Shown in pieces: positions 11,505 to 46,785 of a stretch of DNA of 64,000 nucleotides. A program made the translations under genes and the position numbers. The notes beneath the pieces were generated by a model that was given only the letters and a program-made list of their open reading frames with translations, searched no databases and had not been told where the DNA came from. The stretch comes from Aptenodytes patagonicus. Lineage: Eukaryota; Chordata; Aves; Sphenisciformes; Spheniscidae. The stretch is from the NCBI RefSeq assembly GCF_965638725.1, contig NC_134959.1, positions 10,544,417 to 10,608,416 of the forward strand. Direction: 5' to 3'. How positions within the stretch are numbered: the stretch's first letter is position 1; each line of letters begins with the position of its first letter.

Positions 11505-14500
11505 TTTAAACTTTCTACCCTATTTTCTTCCTTCAGAGCTTTTGTTATGATGACTGCAGCTTGGGTAACAGTCTTAAAATATTACCACCTCTTCAATACA
11601 CCGTGTAAAATTAAGGTGGGGGGAATCAACTGTGTATGTATCATATAAACAGATGTTAATGTTTCAAATTTAGTTGTGTCTCACAGCTACTTTATTTCCC
11701 TTCTATATAATCCAAATAGTAAATAATGTCTCTGTAGAGTAATAAATGCTTAACTTAGATTTTTAGAAAGTATATACTGTACAATACTAAAATCATCTTT
11801 GGTCCCCAAAATAAGGAAATTACAAATTTACATTTGTTTTTCTGTTTTACAAAGTGTATCAGATAGTATTTTTTAAATTAATATTCTCTCTGAATTCTAC
11901 CCTGAAAGCTGTGATAAGCTCAAGTCATGATGTAAGTAATAAATAATGGCATACTGTTCTCAGCTCAAGAAAACTTATTTCACATGTAAAAGCACTCAAG
12001 GTCATTCAGGTATACTATACTACGTGATGAAGTATTACACTGTATTAGAAGTGTAACTGCATCATTCTGCATTTGTCATTCCAGCTATAACAAAAGCTTT
12101 TCATGATCTCACTCCAGAAAAAGCTTGGTGAAGTTATCCTGTTTCTAGGTAAGGAAAGGTGTAAGGATTTGAAAGATACCAAATTCATAAACTTACAGAC
12201 GCACGAGACCTCCCACACCTCTGAAAAAACAGAATCGGCACAGGGAGTACAAGAGAGGAACGGGGCGTTCTCTTACGTACACACCATTTCAGTGGATAGG
12301 ATTAGGATACATTCCTAATGAAAAGCCTTTGCTATGCATCACCTAACTTCTATTTCTTGATTTCAGATGAGGGTTCCACTCTAAAAGCATGGATGTTCTG
12401 GAGGACAATATTCTGTATTTGAGTAGGGGGGGTTGATTTTGGTTTTTTGGTGTGGTTTTGGTTTGTTTGTTTTTAAACAATTTTATACAAACTGCTTTAA
12501 TGCCAGTTTACAATTCCAGTCTAGATACGCTTGCGCTACTTTTAAAAAGGCTCTTTTAATAACTGACAATATCCACAAACTCTCCTTGCAAACTTTGCCA
12601 ATACTAGGCAGAGTGCTGAAAAACAGCAGAGCTGTAACTGTACTGGCGATAATAAACTTTGTTATTTCATATCACACTGAACATGGAACTGTCATTTACT
12701 TTTCATGAGACACACAGTAATCCTGGTGAGACACCACCTCAATAAAATGTCTGTGTTCTAAACCCAACAATAGAGGTTGGCTTATATGGTTCGATTTTTT
12801 TTAAACTGGTGTTCCCTTTGGCATTAACTTTCAATGAAGCACCATAAAATGTTACTAGTAACTGGTAAATCATTACTCATTATGAAAATGCAAGTTTTCT
12901 TTAACCTCATTAGTAACTCTTTCTGAATTTTAATCTCCATTTTAGCCACTAAGGTGAAATGCACTGTAGACATCAGTAAATTGAAAATAAAAAATACATC
13001 AGTTTTGTCACCGGTTTTTCACACGTCAAAATAATTCTCTGTTGCTTGATTCAAACATTGCAGCGTTAGGTTCACACCTGTCACTATCCCAGTTCCCTCC
13101 AGTATTAAAAAAGCCCCTATTGATCTTCTGTTTGGTATAACCTGTTTTTCATATTTAAAAGTGACCTGTTGCAACATATTGCCATTTGTTCTTAAGACTC
13201 CAGTTAACTGCATTCAGCCACTTAAGAATACAGCTACATAAGAACACAATGCAAAAAGCGTTCAAGTCAAATGTGAGATAAATTCAGGCATACATGGCAT
13301 ACAGTTGCGCTAATTTCAAAGATTTCATTGGCTTACACCAGAAAGGAATTCAGCTCTAGAGATCTTCTCCCCTACACATTTTCTTCATGTAATATGCAGG
13401 CATGCATATGCGAAATAATGGATTACATAGTTAAAAACACCAATCAAAAAACCAGAAAAATATCAAGGGACATCTTCCTAATAACATTATGATATTGTCT
13501 AACTGATTACTGCAGAATTCAAGTTCTGAGTAGAGAAAATATCCTCTCTTCACTGGAAGTACAATTAAAATAAGAAAACTTCAGTTAGTAGGAAAAAAAA
13601 TTGCAGAAACACCCAATTAAAAATTAAAAAAAAAAAAAAAAAAATCAGTTTTACCTACTACCAACAGTTTTAATTTTAGAAGAAACAACCCTCCAGAAAG
13701 GAAAATATTTCTCTTACATGAATCACAATATTGCAACCTTAGAAACACTTTATAAGCACATTGTAATTTTTTCCTAGTTCTTCCTTACCCAAGGCTTCTC
13801 AGAAAGGTTGAACCTTAAAAAAAACCAACCAAACAAAAAAAACCCCAACAAAAAACAGAAAAAAAAGCCATGACTGGAATGGAAGTCTATTGGATGACAA
13901 CCCCTTCTTTCTCTACTGTGCCCCTCAACCCCCTTTTCTCCACTCTGCCTCCCAAGCGTATTTCTTTTCCCATTTCGGAATGAAAAAAAGAATGTATCCC
14001 AACATTAGCAGAAAACCACATACTTGCACTTGATGCATTATGGTGACCATTCAGTAAACATGCTAATTTTGCACAAGTTCAGATCTGGCCAAGGCCATGC
14101 ATGAACTGAATATGGCAATTTCAGAGTCACCCATAGGGTAACTATCTCAACACTATATCCATCAACCAAAAAATGCAGAACAGTTGTCCATTTCACCTAT
14201 GTAAGTGCACCAATAGTAAAACTGCAGGAGATCTTGCGGATGAGAATTGAGCTGCACGGCCGAGGCTGCATGAGGATGGATACAGAGAGTTTGCTGGACA
14301 CGATACATGGCTAAAGTTATTGCTATTTGCCCCTCACTTCCTTTTTGCGTGTATTAAATTTACTTTTGGTGGATTTCTTTCTTATATTAACCAAGCAATG
14401 TAGTGCTGGTCTTAGTGTTTACGATAGATGAAGAAACAGTGGCAGAACATGTATATTCAGAGCTTGCACTTGGGAGAGGGAAATAAAGTACTGTGCAGCT

Positions 14501-14526
14501 AATCCAAAACAGTAACATACTGCAAA

Positions 14527-14578
14527 ACATATATATATATTATATTATATAAGATATATAATATATGTATATATATGT
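14527..14578. repeat. AT-rich imperfect palindrome in the proximal CMTM4 3'UTR
   Basis: Alternating AT stretches start with acatatata and end with tatatatgt, so the two halves can pair into one long hairpin around an AAGAT centre. It begins about 215 bases after the CMTM4 stop codon on the transcript and may form a stem in the RNA. AT dinucleotide runs are also common neutral microsatellites. Confidence 0.8.
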
Positions 14579-14732
14579 GGACGTCTTAAATGGATCTTGC
14601 TTTTGAATGACCAACATTTACTGCCTTCATGACAACAGCTTCTGACTCAATGCATCTCTGCACATATGCAGGGCTGGGCATTCTTTGCCACCGTCTGATC
14701 TTCCTTTTCTTCCTTAAATAAAGAAAAAACCC

Positions 14733-14738
14733 TTTATT
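14733..14738 (-). terminator. CMTM4: Candidate proximal poly(A) signal of CMTM4
   Basis: AATAAA on -, about 55 bases after the CMTM4 stop, followed on the transcript by a U-rich stretch. Use here would give a very short 3'UTR. Whether it is active cannot be told from sequence. Confidence 0.25.
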
Positions 14739-14793
14739 CCATGAGGGAGTTAAGCACTTCTTTTCCCTTTGCAGTCCCATTTGAATGTTGCTT

Positions 14794-16005
<1,212 letters not shown>

Positions 16006-18589
16006 CTAAAAAAATAAATTCATTAGCATTACTAAACAATGATTCTTTGCTTGCTTTTATTAGAAGTGATGAAACAGAAGGTTAGAACAAGAACTATAGC
16101 AATACTTTCCCACTTTCTATGCAGTTTATCAGTTACGCAAGAGAAGGCAAAGATTATTACACAGGAAACGTAGCATGTGTGCGCATTAGTCTGTGAACTG
16201 AAGTCAAATAGCATGTACATATAAAGCACCAGTGCAGATTCTGGACACGTTACCTCAATTTCTACTGGGTTTATTAGAAAAGTACTGTCAGCATAAACAA
16301 CGAGTAAAGCTGTTCTACCTCAGCTGACGCTGAAGTAACCTGAATATCAAGCTTTAGTACTCCAGGAACCCTTTGTTATTTTTCACATCACAACAGTGCT
16401 CCATGCACTGCCCAGGTAACAGTCATGAATTTTACTACAAATTCTTTGAGGCCTTTATTGTAGAAAACTGCATGTCCTATGCTATTTCTATAACAGCTGC
16501 CCATATTGTGAGAATACATGGATTTTTTACGTATTTATTGCATAAAGTTGATGTTTCAAGCAGACATTTTAGAACGTATGCACAGCAACACCCCAGGGGC
16601 ACCTACATTCAGGGAAAATTCTCACTTTGCTCCAAGCACAGAAAAATAACAGGCAACATGCAATTCAGTTATACATATGCTGCATATGTCACTTCGTGTT
16701 CAGATGAATATGCTGCCATGCCTTACAAAAAGCAGGGTCATTAACGTATCATTGGAACATAAGTAAGAATTCTGAATGGAAGCTATTAGCACAAGAATAA
16801 TTCCGTCAATACAAGACTATCTGATCAGACTCGAGGAAAAAAAATTCAAAAGTTGGGACTTTAAAGTAATAGAAGTGCTAGATTCATCAGGGACTAGCTG
16901 TTCAGTATGTTACTCAGGGCATCTTTCACAATTTTTTAAAACATTTGATACATATGTACACTGCACTATACATACACTGCAGAGATGTAGGAAATAACAG
17001 ACTATCATGGTAACTGAATGAATAGGTGAAGTCAGGGAGCAAGGAGGGGTGTGGAGGAATCAGGGAATGGCACTTCAGCACAAATACCCTGAAGGAACAT
17101 GAAATCAGTGAGAGGTGAATACTACCATAGCCAAAAGAGATGGAAAGAAAACCTGTAGACAAGTTTGCTGTGCAACTTACGGTTCTGAGTTAAAGAAAAA
17201 AAAAAAAAAACAAAACACACAAAACCACACTGAACATGCCAAGTCCCACCATTAAAAGAAAATCCCATCACCACTCTTTAATTAGAATTCAAGGACAAAT
17301 TTGTTCTACTTGACTCTCTTCTTTCACATGCAGGTCAGGCTCACTTCCTCTCCCTGCGCCTCCACTTACTACAAGTACAATTTCCCCCCTCCTCCCCCAA
17401 AGTGCATCTTGTAAAGTGCTGTAAGTAGTCAGGCTTAGAAAACTGAAGATATAAATCTAAACTTACTCCCTGGGCATGAATCCCATGACTATGTTCCAGC
17501 TACACAGCACAAAGACTTTGAAAAGACCATTGTCATCTAGCCACCCCCAAAACATCTGTTTTCGTAGCCATTATTTGAGAATGCTTTAGAAAGTAATTGT
17601 AAAAACTGAAAGTTTCTGGCACTGTGTTATTCACAGGGAAAACTTCTTTGAGGGTACTGACTCAGCAACAGCTAGTTATCAAAATTAAGTGTACCTGGGG
17701 ATAAACTGTATGATGCATCACTGTGGCCTGATCCTCATCTAAAAGGGGGACTTTCCCAAGAAATCTGAGAGGCTTCCATTGCTCACCGCTATTTCCACCC
17801 ACGTGTTCAGATTTCATGAGCCCAGTAAGACCCAAACTGTCTTACCAAATAGTAAGGAAACAAAAGCAAATTGTGGGTCTCAAACTCCTACCATCTTTTT
17901 ACCTGCCAGCGTATAACTACAGAGATACTTTCTCTCTCTGTTCAAGCTCACTGAAATAGATGTTTTCTGGTACTTACGGCATCAAACAACATTGGAATTT
18001 TATTAAATAGTTACTGCAATTTTAATTCTGTAATTTCTTGCCTTGCAGAGATAAATTTAAGAAAGAGAGATATTAGAAAATAAATGGCATTTCACAATTT
18101 CTTCAAGTACCCTCCTCTCCAACTCTGAGTTTAGCAGCTCTAACTGTGCTTCTGGGGTTGCCAGCAAGAGCTGTGGTTCTCATCTGCACAAACCTTTTTT
18201 CACTAGAGGGGAAGACTCACTATATATGACAACAATACCAGACTCAACAGTATTCAACATTTTCATCAAATCTCTAGAGTAAACATATGTATGTCACCAA
18301 GAATGCTGAAGCTAAATACTGAAGAGAGGGCAGCTATGCTCTTGAATAATTAAAAAAAAGGCAGTTCAACCCAAGGTCGGGTTGTGTATTTTACTACCAG
18401 AGTACATTTGCCACCTAGAGGAATGACCTACAGAATATAGAAGAAATAACTCAGAAGAACTTAGTAATTACAGTAGGTAAGCATCTCAACATGTGATGCC
18501 ATGACAAAAAAAAGGGAGAAAAAGCACTTATACATTCCTTTGGACATATGGACACGATAGGTGTAAGGTGGTAAGCTTACCTTTGCAAG

Positions 18590-18790
18590 GGACACTGGAA
18601 TGCTGCATCCTGTTCCGGTATCCACATTTTTAAAAGTATGTTGAAAAATTGGATAGGGTACAGAGAAGAGCCACAGAAGTTATTTGAAAGGAGGAAAAAA
18701 TTTCTCATAATATGAATCAGAGAACCTAAACTGCTTTAAATATTAAAAGGATTGAGCTGTGTAAATGAAGACTCCAGTGTTCAAATAATC
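18590..18790 (+). mobile_element. Old CR1-like LINE 3' fragment
   Basis: The stretch 'gaatgctgcatcctgttccggtatccac...gtatgttgaaaaattggatagggtacagagaagagccaca' follows the well-known CR1 3' region (a gtgtccagttctgg block, a gatgttgagaaattggagagggtccagag block, then gccac) with many substitutions and small gaps. It is a 5'-truncated, long-inactive fragment of the dominant LINE family of birds and other sauropsids. Similarity fades after about 18700, so the right end is uncertain. Confidence 0.7.
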
Positions 18791-21700
18791 AAAGAATACT
18801 AGCTGTTTTAAAAGTTTAGCATAGAAAAGCACAACAAAATTAATAGTGTAACAAAATTAACAGCTGCAAAGTTAAGACAAAAGTCATATTCAAAACGAAG
18901 TAAGTTTTAATTGTAAGGGAGCTAACCACCAGAACAACTAAAGATGTGCTTAATATTCTACCTTTTCACTTCTATAATCCAGATTATGTTTTTTCAGACA
19001 CACATTTTATACTTCTTTAGTACCATACTTAAAGACTAAGTGGATGACACATAATGCTTTATGATTTATGGAGTCAGATGTGCTTATTAATTAATCCTGC
19101 TGACCTCTGACTTTTTGAATCTGTCAGCTTGATCATCTTGCCAAAGGAGAATAGTATAAGCAAGATAGCTAGACCTATCCACAACATGACAGACATTACC
19201 ATCTATTTCCATGCCACAAATTGACTTGCAGGCTTCTTGTATGAAGTTTGAGATACCGCAGAACGTGAAATACTGCTGAAATTAGACTGCTGGTGCCTTT
19301 GTCACGGTATTTCCAGAAAACCAAAGATACAAGTATGTTAGAACCTTTGTCATCATCACTGCCACCTTATTTTATTGTACTCTTTACAAAGAATATCGAA
19401 TGTCTCCTTGCAAAGAATCCACCAATTCAAATCTGAAGACTTGATTCCATCTTGAAGCGCCCATTTATTCGTTTCTGCAATTCCATTTTCCCTGTTTAGG
19501 TCAAAACCTTTTAATGCAGTTAATAATTGATTCACATTCATACAATAAGGCTGGTTTCTTAAAAACCTAAAACTAACACAATCTTTCATATCTACAGATC
19601 AGATTGTTTGGAGCTTAAGGAACAATGACACTTATCAATAACACTGTCATATAACGGTAACATCACAGATGCAAATATTGGTGGAGGTTTTTAATCCAAA
19701 ATTTGGTACTTACTACTTAGAGCAGAAAGATAAGAAAAGAAAAAATACCACCGTTTTGGAAGAAGTCAGAGCAGAAACAAAAGGGAATGAACTACAGCAA
19801 GAATTCAAGAAGTAAAAGACACTCCCTAACATAATGTAGCTTTTTTCCACGTAAGAAAAAATGAATAATCGTGACAATAAAAAGAATAAACTAATTGAAA
19901 AAAGATGAGCCGTTTGAAATCTGGCCATGATGTAGCTGAAGTTCTTGCTATTATATTTATAGACAAAGTAAAAACCACATCACACAGAAGAATTTCTGCT
20001 GAAATTACAGCAACCTCATGAGACAGTATGCTGTGCCATAAAATACTGTACAAAGCTGCCATCCGTAACAGAGAATAAAATCTATGAGCTGAATCAAATC
20101 CACTCTAGACTGCTGCTGCTCCCTTTCTCCTTTCCAAAATGATTTAAAAATGAAAGACTGACTTCTGGTCTCTTGCTAGTTATTCGCAAGTCATTCTGTT
20201 CAGTCACCACTGGTCCTATTAGTCCAAAGGAGAGTATCCAAGGACATATATTTGCTACTGCCATTACCAGCTATCTCTCCCACTCAGGAGCATAAGGCAG
20301 AGGAGGCATCTTAACTTGGGTATGAAGATGGGTTTATGCCAAGACAGTATTTTATACTAAAATAGATAGGGGGAGGCTTTTGTTCTGCTGATTCTGCTGT
20401 AAAGGTAGGAAACTCTAGAAAAAAGTGGACAGCATCCTACAGTCTTTCATTTTTAAGGGTCTGGGCAGGTATGGTTCCTGGATTAATGAGGATGGAGAAG
20501 CTGAATTGGTGCTATGAATGAGAGGTCTGTTAACAGACCTGAAAACTCCCATTAAGTAGCTCCTGAAAGCTGCAAGGGACATCAGCTTCGAAAGCTTCTG
20601 TTTAGTCCTCCAGTTTGGTATATTACCAGGAGTTAGCTCTGATGCTCAGAGGTGTCACTAATATCCACGTGCCTTTATCCATCACTGTCCATGACTTCAC
20701 ACACGCAAACTTTTAAGAGAGATTTAATCAAAATACATGCTCTGCCTTTTTATCCTGTATTTCGTGGTGAAGTAAGAGACTGCACAAGTGACCAGATACT
20801 ATTTAAAAGGGAAACAGTGCCATATTGCAATTGTAATTTGTATAAACAAAAACATTTAAACTGGTGGTTGCTTTTGTCATTTGCTTTCTGAAATCCAAGA
20901 GTTTACATTTAGATGGAGTTTAAAGTAGCTAAATGAATGTAATCTGGAAAAGAAGCCTGCACATTTCAACAGCTTGCCTTTGTCACAAAAGGTGACAGAA
21001 GTTAGCAGACTGCTGCTGTCCAGGTTATTTTCCACAAAAGAGAGAGCTCAAAGTAACATTTCCTTTTAGGTCTGTTTGGGTTTTGGTGGTTTGTTTTTCA
21101 GTTGGCAGGGGAAGGGAGAGGAAGCGTGGTTATTGATTTTTTTCTACACCCCCCCCCACACCTTTTTTTACGATGTCCCAAATTTTTTCTCCAACCAGTA
21201 CTTTACTTGCAAGGTTTGGGAACTTTTTCCCTTGTTTCTACATGAAGCTATCAAGTTTACAAACATACCAGTCAGTCCTCTAAACCAAGCACCTCTGGTC
21301 AAACTCCCATAATTTTACTCTATAACCATGTTATTAAACGTTGTATGAGCATTTTGCACCACAATTAAAAGTGGAAATACGGTTTCTCAAGCAAAAATAA
21401 GTCCTAAGTAGAAAGAACAGAATTAACTGTATGAGCATTAATTCCCATCTCTTTCTCATTTATTTAGGCTTACATAGGTACGGGAGCCTTTATTCAAACG
21501 CTAGATTCTGCTACTCCAAGATTTACATAAGCATCGCTTCCCCCTGATAATAGTTTGTGACCAACGATTTCAGAAATATGTTGGTGACCCAGAGGGCTGG
21601 AATCACGCTGTGCAAACAGAGACATCTTAGGGCCCATCTCACAACATGAGGCTATGCTGCCCGGCCCCCACACAGGGCTGAAGGTCCCCAAGGTCCCGGT

Positions 21701-22511
21701 GGGTCCCACATCACACACAGCAGCCCCCAAAGGTCTCTAGCACTCATCTGCAGGTGCTCCTGTTCAGGCTCTTTGATCTGGTCCCAGGTGTCTGGCACTT
21801 GCTGGAAATCAGTTCTATTTCCAGCATCTCAAGCAAAGTATGTAAAAAGCCCTCAATTAACACAAGTGACTTTCAAAAACCTTAGCCAGCTCTCCAAAAG
21901 GTCAGGGACAAGCTACGATTTTGAAGAAATGGAAGAAGTAGCCTCAAAACCAAGATTCATATGATTTTATTCTTATTTCTAACTATTTTTGGAGTTGGAA
22001 TACAAGCTATGTTAGATGTAGTAACTCTGCTGTAAATGACAAAACACATTCCTGAATGAATGCTTCTACAATCCCCATTTCATTTTGCTTTCTTGAAGAT
22101 CACCTGCCTATTTCCCTCTCAGTTCTTTCTTAGCTGCTCCTCACTGCTTTCCCTGCATGTTTTTCCAATAAGCCGTCCTGCACACAGACAGGACCAGCAG
22201 TTATTGTCACAAAGCAACAGACCTTACTAGCAATAACTACCAAACCATGTAATATTTCTCGTATTTAAAACTTGTGTTTGTATTTCTTACAGAATAATGC
22301 ATCACTGTTTACACCATGCTGCACCAAATGAGAACAAATGTCCATGAAGAGCATTAACCCGGAAGAAATTAATTCTGACAATTTTTTAACATTTATAAAA
22401 TATTCATTATTATCCTTAATATGTATTGCTATTTTGACAGCAGTAAACATAAAACTGAAGGATGACTTAATTTCTCATTCAACAGCTAAGCAAGCCAAAG
22501 AAAACCAAGAT

Positions 22512-22709
22512 GGGGGGAGGAAAGGGGGGAGGAAAGGGGGGAGGAAAGGGGGGAGGAAAGGGGGGAGGAAAGGGGGGAGGAAAGGGGGGAGGAAAGGGGG
22601 GAGGAAAGGGGGGAGGAAAGGGGGGAGGAAAGGGGGGAGGAAAGGGGGGAGGAAAGGGGGGAGGAAAGGGGGGAGGAAAGGGGGGAGGAAAGGGGGGAGG
22701 AAAGAAGGA
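22512..22709 (+). repeat. Pure-purine 12-bp minisatellite, about 16 copies
   Basis: The 12-base unit GGGGGGAGGAAA (six G, then AGG, then AAA) repeats without a single mismatch from 22512 to about 22704. The following aaagaagga extends the pyrimidine-free tract to 22709. Every base of the 198 on the + strand is A or G. Because the unit length is a multiple of three, all frames stay open, giving Gly-Arg-Lys-Gly or Gly-Gly-Gly-Lys repeats on + and Phe-Leu-Pro-Pro repeats on -; these are artefacts of the repeat. It lies in CMTM4 intron 2. Perfect copy identity points to recent expansion, and the copy number is probably polymorphic. Confidence 0.95.
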
Positions 22710-25700
22710 TTGCCCTGTGAAGGCCTTTGAACTACAGCTTTGTAATTACACTCTTCAGAGCCAAGGTTGGCATAAGAGAGTTTGTCATTCTGGCACCACA
22801 TCAAATTTTCTGCCAACTACTTCAGTGGCAGTTGCTTACACACACCAAGGTTTCACCGCTGCAACAACTGAAAACTGAAAAAACCCCAACCCTGCAAAGA
22901 TGATGAAATAAGTTTTCAGGCAGCACAAAATACAACCACTGATCTGTGTCTTCAAAGAGACACACCTGACTCCTCATGTTTCCTCCCTGTAGCAGTGCTT
23001 CCACAGGACTGACTCCAGGCTAACAGGCCCGGCAGAACTCTAATTAGTTTGTACTGTCCTCAGTCCTGTGCCTCAGGAGCCTGTGAGCAGCAGCTCATCA
23101 GTTAAGCAGGAATCTCTGCTGCGGTGTGCTCTTCATTCCCCTATGCCACTTGCAAGTCTCCTTGCAGAATAGGGTCCCTTTGAGCCGTGAGGCATAAAGG
23201 AAACGGAAATTTCCATGGACAGGTTCCCCAGCTTTTGCATTTTTGCATATATTGATAGTGCTGCACAACACAGACAAGTGACTGTTCTTTCATCTTATTG
23301 TAACAGACTTGCCTCTTTCCAACACACCCAAGCAAGATTCTTTTCTGGCCTCACCATCTCCATGTTTCTTTCATGTTTACCTCAGAAAAATGTGAAAATG
23401 GTTGGCAAGTCTTTAATTAGGATCAAAACAAAGCTCTTTTCCCCAAATGGCTAAAAATATATATTTTAAAAAATTTAGTAAATTTGCGTATCTGTTAGAT
23501 GCTAGTATATACTGATCCACATTTTCATTCCAACCAGGGATAGTGGACATCAGACAATATCTACAATATTAAAATTAAGACTTCTTTCTAATGCAAAGTA
23601 CTAAAGGAAACAATCCTGTATTGGACAATAGCAGTTGATGGCCTGGCATTTTCTAGTACATGGGATCATTTGAAAGCAAATGATTTCAAATGGCTCCTAG
23701 GAAGTTTGTACCAGTGCTGTGTTTAAAGAAAGTCTTCTTCCTAAATTTAAGACTATTATTTCAAGCACTGTAACAGTCTGCTCACACAGCTTCTAAAAGC
23801 AAAGTTTGAGACTTTATAATGGGTATTTCCCTTGTGAAAAGTCATACCTTTTTTTTTAAAGCATGCACATTAATGAATTTATACATAAGCAGGAGTGACT
23901 TCCTCCTAAAGCATTCAGCAGTGTGAAAGTCTGTCGTTCAGAAAGCAACTCCTGTGATAACTGTGTCATATACAGAGGCTGCAAAATTATCAAAATAACC
24001 ATCAAAACACAGGAAAGTACTAAATATTGGAAAAGGCAAACAACGTATGAATATATGTCTAAATTTTAAAGAATAAAATGCCAAAATAAGCCAAAAAAAC
24101 ATTCAGCCACAACTCTACAGTATTCTTAAATTTCCTGCTAACTTTGCCAAAGTAATCTCCCATAGGTGTTTTATCAGCAGCCTTCGATCTCCCACTCTGT
24201 ACATGCAACAGCAGACTACAGCTATTGAATAATGAAGATACTCCCACATTACTCTCAGACTAATGATTGTTAAAATCTGTAAGCAATACCAGGAAGAAGG
24301 ATGGTCTCATCAGTTAATGGAAGACAGAAGCTTCCAGTTATCTTCTCACTTCTGTTAGAGATCTTTGGTATAATGATGGAAGAAGCATTTCATCTTCAGT
24401 ACATAACTAAAAGAATGAGACTTGCGAGATCATGACAATTTACTTCTACCTCTGTTGATTTGGCAGTATGAACTAAAGCAAAAGCATTTGCAGTGTATTC
24501 CATTTGCCCTTCAGGTTGAACTCCGACCATGTCATGTTGCTCCATGCTGTTTACGTAGGGGGTTCAGAGTGTGACCATTGCCCTAAAACCAAAAATACTT
24601 AAAAAAAAAAACCACACAACAAACCACACCACAACTGGTTGGATTTTTAAGCCCTCTTTTCTCTAAAGATCTCTAACAGAGTGCTATGCAGAGACAAGTA
24701 ACGCTGCACTCAAAGCGGCAATTCTTGTCACTCGACTACCGTAAGAAGTCAGAGTGGCTGAAAGGACCTAGCAGTTACATGCTGCTATCTACTGCATTAT
24801 TTGGGGGGGAAGGCAGAGAGCCGCATTTAGGCTTCTGTACTTATGTTCAACATATCGTCAAAGTGTTTTGGTAGGCAGTAAAAGTGTGCCACAGGGCTCA
24901 ACAACAGAACAAAAGGTACAGACATACAGAACCAAGGGTATGCGAAGTCCTTGAACTGACTCTTCCAGAGATGCAACTTCAGCTCAGTCATGGACACCAT
25001 GTATACCACTCTATGGTTTCTTCCTAAAAAGTCTTGGTCAAACTTACTTTGACCATAAGCTAGATCTAGCATTCACTGTGAAACCACTTGCATTACACCA
25101 GCAAAACCATCATGTATTTTATGTGACACTGATGCACTTACACACTTGTTATCATGCTCTTGTACATCCTACTAGCATGTACAGAACTGTGTGGTATAAA
25201 AAGGATGGTCTTCAATTGCTGTTATCAGCTGTCAGGCTGTTGTGATGCTCATTAAACAACCAAGCTGGCAACAGAAATAGAGACTACCTTCTCTCCGCAG
25301 CTGCTGCTTTTCAGCTTGCCACAAAGGTAAGTGGCAACAATACTGGCAGAATGGAGTTAAAAGGAGCAAAGGCAAGACAACCCAGTTAACGTTCCAGTGG
25401 CTCCACCGGTTTTGTTTTGCAAGCCACCTGGATCTCCCCCACCTACAGTTACCAGTCACAGTTCTCAGTCCATCCAATGTATCTACCAAGTACTCTTAGG
25501 AAGAGTTCCTCAATAGATCAAGCATCCCCAGGGTACAAAGAATTATCTAATTCCACATTGCAGTCTCATTTTAGATAAGTCATTTAGGCTTATAAACAGT
25601 TACTGCAAATGTGCAAACTGCAACATTAATAAATTACACTAAAAACAAACAAACAAAAAGATCACACAGAAGCCTAGAAGCCTCTGGGACTGGTCTCCAA

Positions 25701-26456
25701 CAGTACTTACAAAATTAGTTACAAAATAAAGCAGAACATAGGCACATACCTATCTGTACTGTCCAAAGAAGTTGATATAAATATTGTCCTTGAAGCTGAC
25801 AGATCTTTTGCTGGAGTGACTAACATGTTGATTTTGTGACCTGTGTTTATGCAACCCAATCTGAAAGTTTAATTCATAATACAGCATGGAAACAGAGACT
25901 TGTACAAAAGGAATGTGCACTGCCAGCAGTTCTCTTCCTAAAACTCCTTGTATTTGAGAACACATTAAGCATTGCCAGTCCATGTTTAATAGTTATGTGT
26001 GTGAGCAATTCAAAACACCTGATTTTCACAGAAAGCACATAATTTTTTACATTACTACCTGATGATTGTATTAATCTGTGTAAGAAAATATATGTAGCAC
26101 GGCTGTCCTAATACAAAAAACAGCTTAAGAGAGAACAACGGGCTACTGTAAATACAGCATCTGTCAAAGTTAAATGACTACAGGCTGCATTTTTATCCAC
26201 TTCATCCACAAACAGTAATTGCTGGCGTTAGCAGGAAGTTTTTCCTTCCAAAGAGACTACCAGAAGACAATTTTAGTTCTATTTAATGTAGTTTAATCTT
26301 GCCACATTTCAAAGCTCATTCTGCTGTTAGTATTCAAAATAAATATAAGTAAAATGTGTACTTTACTCAGCATAAAGAACTCATACACAATCTTAAACAA
26401 CAGTAGAAAGTAAAGTTCAAAAACCAGACGTAAAAACAGATTTGCAGCTATCTTTA

Positions 26457-46781
<20,325 letters not shown>

Positions 46782-46785
46782 TCAC

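Larger units (their letters stand above)
5821..14793 (-). other. CMTM4: Putative long 3'UTR of CMTM4
   Basis: About 9 kb of AT-rich DNA directly downstream of the CMTM4 stop codon, with no coding exon on either strand that I can support. A long 3'UTR is plausible because mammalian CMTM4 transcripts also have one, but its extent is inferred. Possible - strand poly(A) signals occur 55 bases after the stop (14733-14738), mid-way (9192-9197, with a GU-rich element downstream) and at the far end (5815-5820). Inside are an AT hairpin (14527-14578), poly(A) runs (11484-11504 and about 13626-13644), a G-quadruplex motif (10245-10270) and two old repeat remnants. Confidence 0.4.

Noticed and set aside
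16373-16744. 123-codon + strand open frame in CMTM4 intron 2
   Set aside because: No recognisable domain, no splice context and no promoter. The length is compatible with chance among tens of kilobases on six frames.
22512-22709. CRISPR-like array
   Set aside because: The repeats are directly adjacent with no spacers, in a vertebrate intron.
22338-22878. Gly-Arg-Lys, Gly-Gly-Lys and Phe-Leu-Pro-Pro repeat proteins
   Set aside because: The 12-bp unit is a multiple of three and contains no stop in these frames, so the open frames are produced by the minisatellite itself.
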